Positions 38,930-41,261 of a stretch of DNA of 41,261 nucleotides are shown one piece after another. Below the pieces are notes generated by a model. That model ran no database searches and had not been told where the DNA came from. It saw only the letters and a program-made list of their open reading frames with translations. The position numbers were made by a program, and so were the translations under genes. How positions within the stretch are numbered: position 1 is the first letter of the stretch; each line of letters opens with the position of its first letter. The stretch comes from an uncultured Pelagibacteraceae bacterium (lineage in GTDB: Bacteria; Pseudomonadota; Alphaproteobacteria; Pelagibacterales; Pelagibacteraceae): assembly GCA_902525295.1 (NCBI GenBank), contig CABZGR010000005.1:1-41261 (forward strand), given 5' to 3'.

Positions 38930-39918
38930 AAAAAGAACACCCTACTATTAAATTTGGAAAAACTGGAGTTTTATTGATCAATCTTGGAACTCCTGATTCT
39001 ACTAATTGGTTTGATATAAGGAAATATTTAAAGGAATTTTTATCTGATAGAAGAGTTATAGAAGTCAATCCAATTATTTGGCAAATAATTCTTAATCTTT
39101 TTATTTTAACTTTTAGACCCTCCAAAACAGCAAAAGCTTATAAAGAAATTTGGATGAAAGATGAAAACATGTCTCCATTACTTTATTACACAAAGAAGCA
39201 AACAGAAAAAACTTCTGAATATTTAAAAGGGGAAAATTTAATTGTTGATTTTGCGATGAGATATGGGAACCCAAGTATCAAAAGCAAAATAGCAAAATTA
39301 CATTCAGAAGGATGTGAAAATTTAGTAATTTTACCTTTATACCCTCAATATGCTGCAGCCACCACAGCCACAGTGTGTGATGAGGTTTATAGGACTTTAA
39401 TGAACATGAGATGGCAACCATCTTTGCAAATAATACCACACTATGAATCGCACCCATTGTACATTGAAGCATTAGTAAACTCTATAAATAAAAAAATTAG
39501 TGAGATTGATTGGAAACCAGATTTAATATTAGCTTCTTATCACGGTATTCCTAAAAAGTACTTTGATAAGGGCGATCCATATCATTGTTATTGTCACAAA
39601 ACCACAAGGTTGATGGCTGAAAACTTTAATACTATAGAAATTAAAACGACATTTCAGTCAAGATTTGGACCACAAGAATGGTTGCAACCATATACAGATA
39701 AAACCCTTGAAAGTTTACCAAATGATGGAAAAAAAAATGTCCTAGCAATATGTCCTGGCTTTTCTTCTGATTGCGTAGAAACATTAGAAGAAATTCTTAT
39801 ACAAGGTAAAGAGAGCTTTATGGAGTCTGGAGGAGAAAATTTTGATATGGTTCCTTGCTTAAATGATAGTGATGATCATATTCTTTTGTTAAAAAATTTG
39901 ATTGAAAAAAAAATTTAA
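38926..39918 (+). CDS. hemH: Ferrochelatase
   Basis: Inserts Fe2+ into protoporphyrin IX, the last step of heme synthesis, at the membrane face. Seen in 330 residues: GVLLINLGTPDSTNWFDIRK at 14-33; FLSDRRVIEVNP at about 38-49; YGNPSIKSKIAKL near 113-125; LPLYPQYAAATTATVCDEV near 136-154; ASYHGIPKKYFDKGDPYHCY at 203-222 with the metal ligand His206; TTFQSRFGPQEWLQPYTD at 241-258; and CPGFSSDCVETLEEI at 276-290 with Glu287. No cysteine cluster for an Fe-S centre stands out at the C-terminus. It overlaps hemE by 4 nt and precedes hemJ by 2 nt. Confidence 0.97.
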   Translation: MKKEHPTIKFGKTGVLLINLGTPDSTNWFDIRKYLKEFLSDRRVIEVNPIIWQIILNLFILTFRPSKTAKAYKEIWMKDENMSPLLYYTKKQTEKTSEYLKGENLIVDFAMRYGNPSIKSKIAKLHSEGCENLVILPLYPQYAAATTATVCDEVYRTLMNMRWQPSLQIIPHYESHPLYIEALVNSINKKISEIDWKPDLILASYHGIPKKYFDKGDPYHCYCHKTTRLMAENFNTIEIKTTFQSRFGPQEWLQPYTDKTLESLPNDGKKNVLAICPGFSSDCVETLEEILIQGKESFMESGGENFDMVPCLNDSDDHILLLKNLIEKKI

Positions 39919-39920
39919 TA

Positions 39921-40355
39921 ATGAACTTTTATTTATTATTTAAGTCGTTGCATTTAATCTCAGTTATATCTTGGATGGCAGGACTTTTATATTTGCCTAG
40001 AATTTTTGTTTACCACGCTCAAAATAGTTCAGAAAAAAAAACATCAGAAATATTTAAGACAATGGAAAGAAAATTATTTTTCTACATAATGACTCCTGCC
40101 ATGATTTTGTCTTGGATTTTTGGAGTAATTTTAATTTACAGTATAGGATTTCAACAAATCGGACAAACGTGGATGATTCTAAAAATAGTTTTTGTAATTA
40201 TTTTGACACTTTACCATTTTTATCTTGGTAATATTCTTATCCAATTCAAAATAGATCAAAATATACATACTCACAAATTTTATAGAATTATTAATGAAAT
40301 ACCTACATTATTACTTATTTTGATTGTTTTTGTTGTTGTTTTTAAGCCTTTATAG
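39921..40355 (+). CDS. hemJ: Protoporphyrinogen oxidase HemJ (UPF0093)
   Basis: Membrane protein that oxidises protoporphyrinogen IX to protoporphyrin IX, the HemJ type used by most Alphaproteobacteria in place of HemG/HemY. Seen in 144 residues: four hydrophobic helices (about 3-28, 54-76, 82-104, 124-142); KSLHLISVISWMAGLLYLPR at 8-27 with the essential His11 and the W-x-x-G-x-x-x-x-P-R signature; FVYHAQ at 29-34; ERKLFFYIMTPAMILSWIFG near 49-68; and W-M-x-x-K in TWMILKI near 84-90, which holds the second key Lys. It stands 2 nt after hemH, so the last three steps except coproporphyrinogen oxidase are contiguous. Confidence 0.94.
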   Translation: MNFYLLFKSLHLISVISWMAGLLYLPRIFVYHAQNSSEKKTSEIFKTMERKLFFYIMTPAMILSWIFGVILIYSIGFQQIGQTWMILKIVFVIILTLYHFYLGNILIQFKIDQNIHTHKFYRIINEIPTLLLILIVFVVVFKPL

Positions 40356-40414
40356 ACTTGAATAATTGTAAACACATTACTATATTAAGATTATCCAAAT
40401 AATAAACTCCCATT

Positions 40415-41261
40415 ATGAACATACAAGAATTAAAAGAAAAGAGCTCAGAACAGTTAATAAAAGATGCTGAAAATTTAGGAATAGAGAATGCTAGCACACT
40501 CAGAAGGCAAGAGATTTATTTTGCTGTTTTAAAAAAACTCGCAGAAAAAGGAGAGGAAATTACCGGAGGCGGAGTTCTTCAATTGCTCCAGGATGGTTTT
40601 GGTTTTTTAAGAGCAATAGAGTCCAATTATTTGCCTGGTGCTGATGATATTTATGTAAGCCCAAACCAAATAAGACGTTTTGGACTAAGGACAGGAGATA
40701 CGGTTGAAGGACCAATAAGATCTCCCAAAGAAGGGGAAAGATACTTTGCGTTGCTTCAAGTTAGCAAAATTAACTTTGAAGAAACTGAAAAATTTAAACA
40801 CAAGATCGCTTTCGATAACTTAACACCTCTTTATCCTAACAAACAGCTAGTAATGGAAGTTGAAGCAACGAAGATAGATAAAAAGGTAGACCTAACACCA
40901 AGATTGATTGATTTAGTTAGCCCAATAGGAAAGGGACAAAGGTCCCTAATAATTTCACCGCCTAAAGCGGGTAAGACAATGATTTTACAAAGCATAGCAA
41001 ATTCAATAACAGCAAACCACCCAGAGTGTTATTTGATGGTCTTATTAATCGATGAAAGGCCTGAAGAAGTAACCGATATGCAAAGAACTGTCAAAGGAGA
41101 AGTGATAAGTTCAACATTCGATGAACCTGCACAGCGACACGTTGCTGTTGCTGAAATGGTTATAGAAAAAGCTAAAAGATTAACTGAGCATAAAAAAGAT
41201 GTAGTAATTCTTCTGGACTCCATAACAAGATTGGGTAGAGCTTACAACGCAGTTGTCCCAA
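40415..41261 (+). CDS. rho: Transcription termination factor Rho (C-terminus cut by window edge)
   Basis: Hexameric RNA helicase that ends transcription at Rho-dependent sites. The visible 282 codons hold the N-terminal helical domain ([20 protein letters not shown]), the RNA-binding cold-shock-like domain with [16 protein letters not shown] at about 50-65 and [19 protein letters not shown] near 73-91, then ATPase segments: [16 protein letters not shown] with Walker A at 182-188, [13 protein letters not shown] near 210-222, [14 protein letters not shown] near 229-242, and [16 protein letters not shown] near 263-278 (Walker B). About 140 residues are missing. No long Asn/Arg insert is present. 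It is co-directional with hemJ after 59 nt. Rho matters here because intrinsic terminators are nearly absent. Confidence 0.97.
   Translation, partial: MNIQELKEKSSEQLIKDAENLGIENASTLRRQEIYFAVLKKLAEKGEEITGGGVLQLLQDGFGFLRAIESNYLPGADDIYVSPNQIRRFGLRTGDTVEGPIRSPKEGERYFALLQVSKINFEETEKFKHKIAFDNLTPLYPNKQLVMEVEATKIDKKVDLTPRLIDLVSPIGKGQRSLIISPPKAGKTMILQSIANSITANHPECYLMVLLIDERPEEVTDMQRTVKGEVISSTFDEPAQRHVAVAEMVIEKAKRLTEHKKDVVILLDSITRLGRAYNAVVP

Noticed and set aside
1..41261. CRISPR array, prophage or insertion sequence
   Set aside because: No regularly spaced repeats, integrase, transposase or terminal inverted repeats were seen; gene content is core metabolism throughout.

Overview
The window looks like chromosomal DNA of a SAR11-type marine alphaproteobacterium (Pelagibacterales). 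The evidence is very low GC, lysine/asparagine/isoleucine-rich proteins, almost no intergenic space, tail-to-tail genes that share their stop codons, and gene neighbourhoods typical of Alphaproteobacteria: hemD-hemC | tsaD; rpe - heparinase-like - purH; ppsR-maf-aroE-coaE-dnaQ | secB-fxsA | Tim44-like-Smr | hslUV-hisB; and hemE-hemH-hemJ-rho. The taxonomic call is inference from these features. No phage, insertion sequence, CRISPR array or rRNA was seen.

Layout. 1-3783 (minus): folD (cut by the left edge), a YggT protein, an MscS channel, hemD and hemC. 3842-7361 (plus): tsaD, an EVE-domain protein and acetyl-CoA synthetase. 7358-7987 (minus): a conserved unknown. 8099-10194 (plus): a two-part Na+/solute symporter (DUF4212 plus VC_2705-type), closed by the only convincing intrinsic terminator. 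It probably works with acs in uptake and activation of acetate or a related acid. 10241-14445 (plus): small membrane protein, rpe, heparinase-II/III-like protein, purH. 14446-14875 (minus): phhB directly behind tRNA-Gly(GCC). 14998-19417: LON-domain protein (plus), a degenerate UbiH-like flavoprotein (minus), ftsK and lolA (plus). 19410-21744 (minus): GNAT, HIT, a small unknown and two tandem type IV pilins. 21837-24642 (plus): a complete TRAP transporter. 24644-29623 (minus): hisB-hisH-[FkbM methyltransferase]-[alginate-lyase-like]-hisA-hisF-hisE. 29714-31596 (plus): hslV-hslU behind a sigma-32-like promoter. 31586-32583 (minus): Smr and Tim44-like proteins. 32642-33474 (plus): fxsA, broken by an A18 tract, and secB. 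33467-37645 (minus): ppsR, maf, aroE, an SDR, coaE, dnaQ. 37928-41261 (plus): hemE, hemH, hemJ and rho (cut by the right edge).

The gap at 37646-37927 is the widest in the window. It is very AT-rich, and genes run away from it on both sides. Its flanks (ppsR/maf/aroE/coaE/dnaQ on one side, hemE on the other) match the neighbourhood of the Caulobacter and Rickettsia replication origin, so it is the best oriC candidate here.

No wholly new multi-gene system was found; most genes are core housekeeping. The points most worth a second look are the putative oriC, the fxsA A18 slippage or frameshift site, the two surface/polysaccharide genes inside the histidine operon, promoters that imply leaderless mRNAs for hslV and the LON-domain gene, an EF-hand-like loop in the symporter, the tandem pilins, and the absence of space for terminators at all seven convergent junctions. 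No gene-free stretch exceeds 300 bases.
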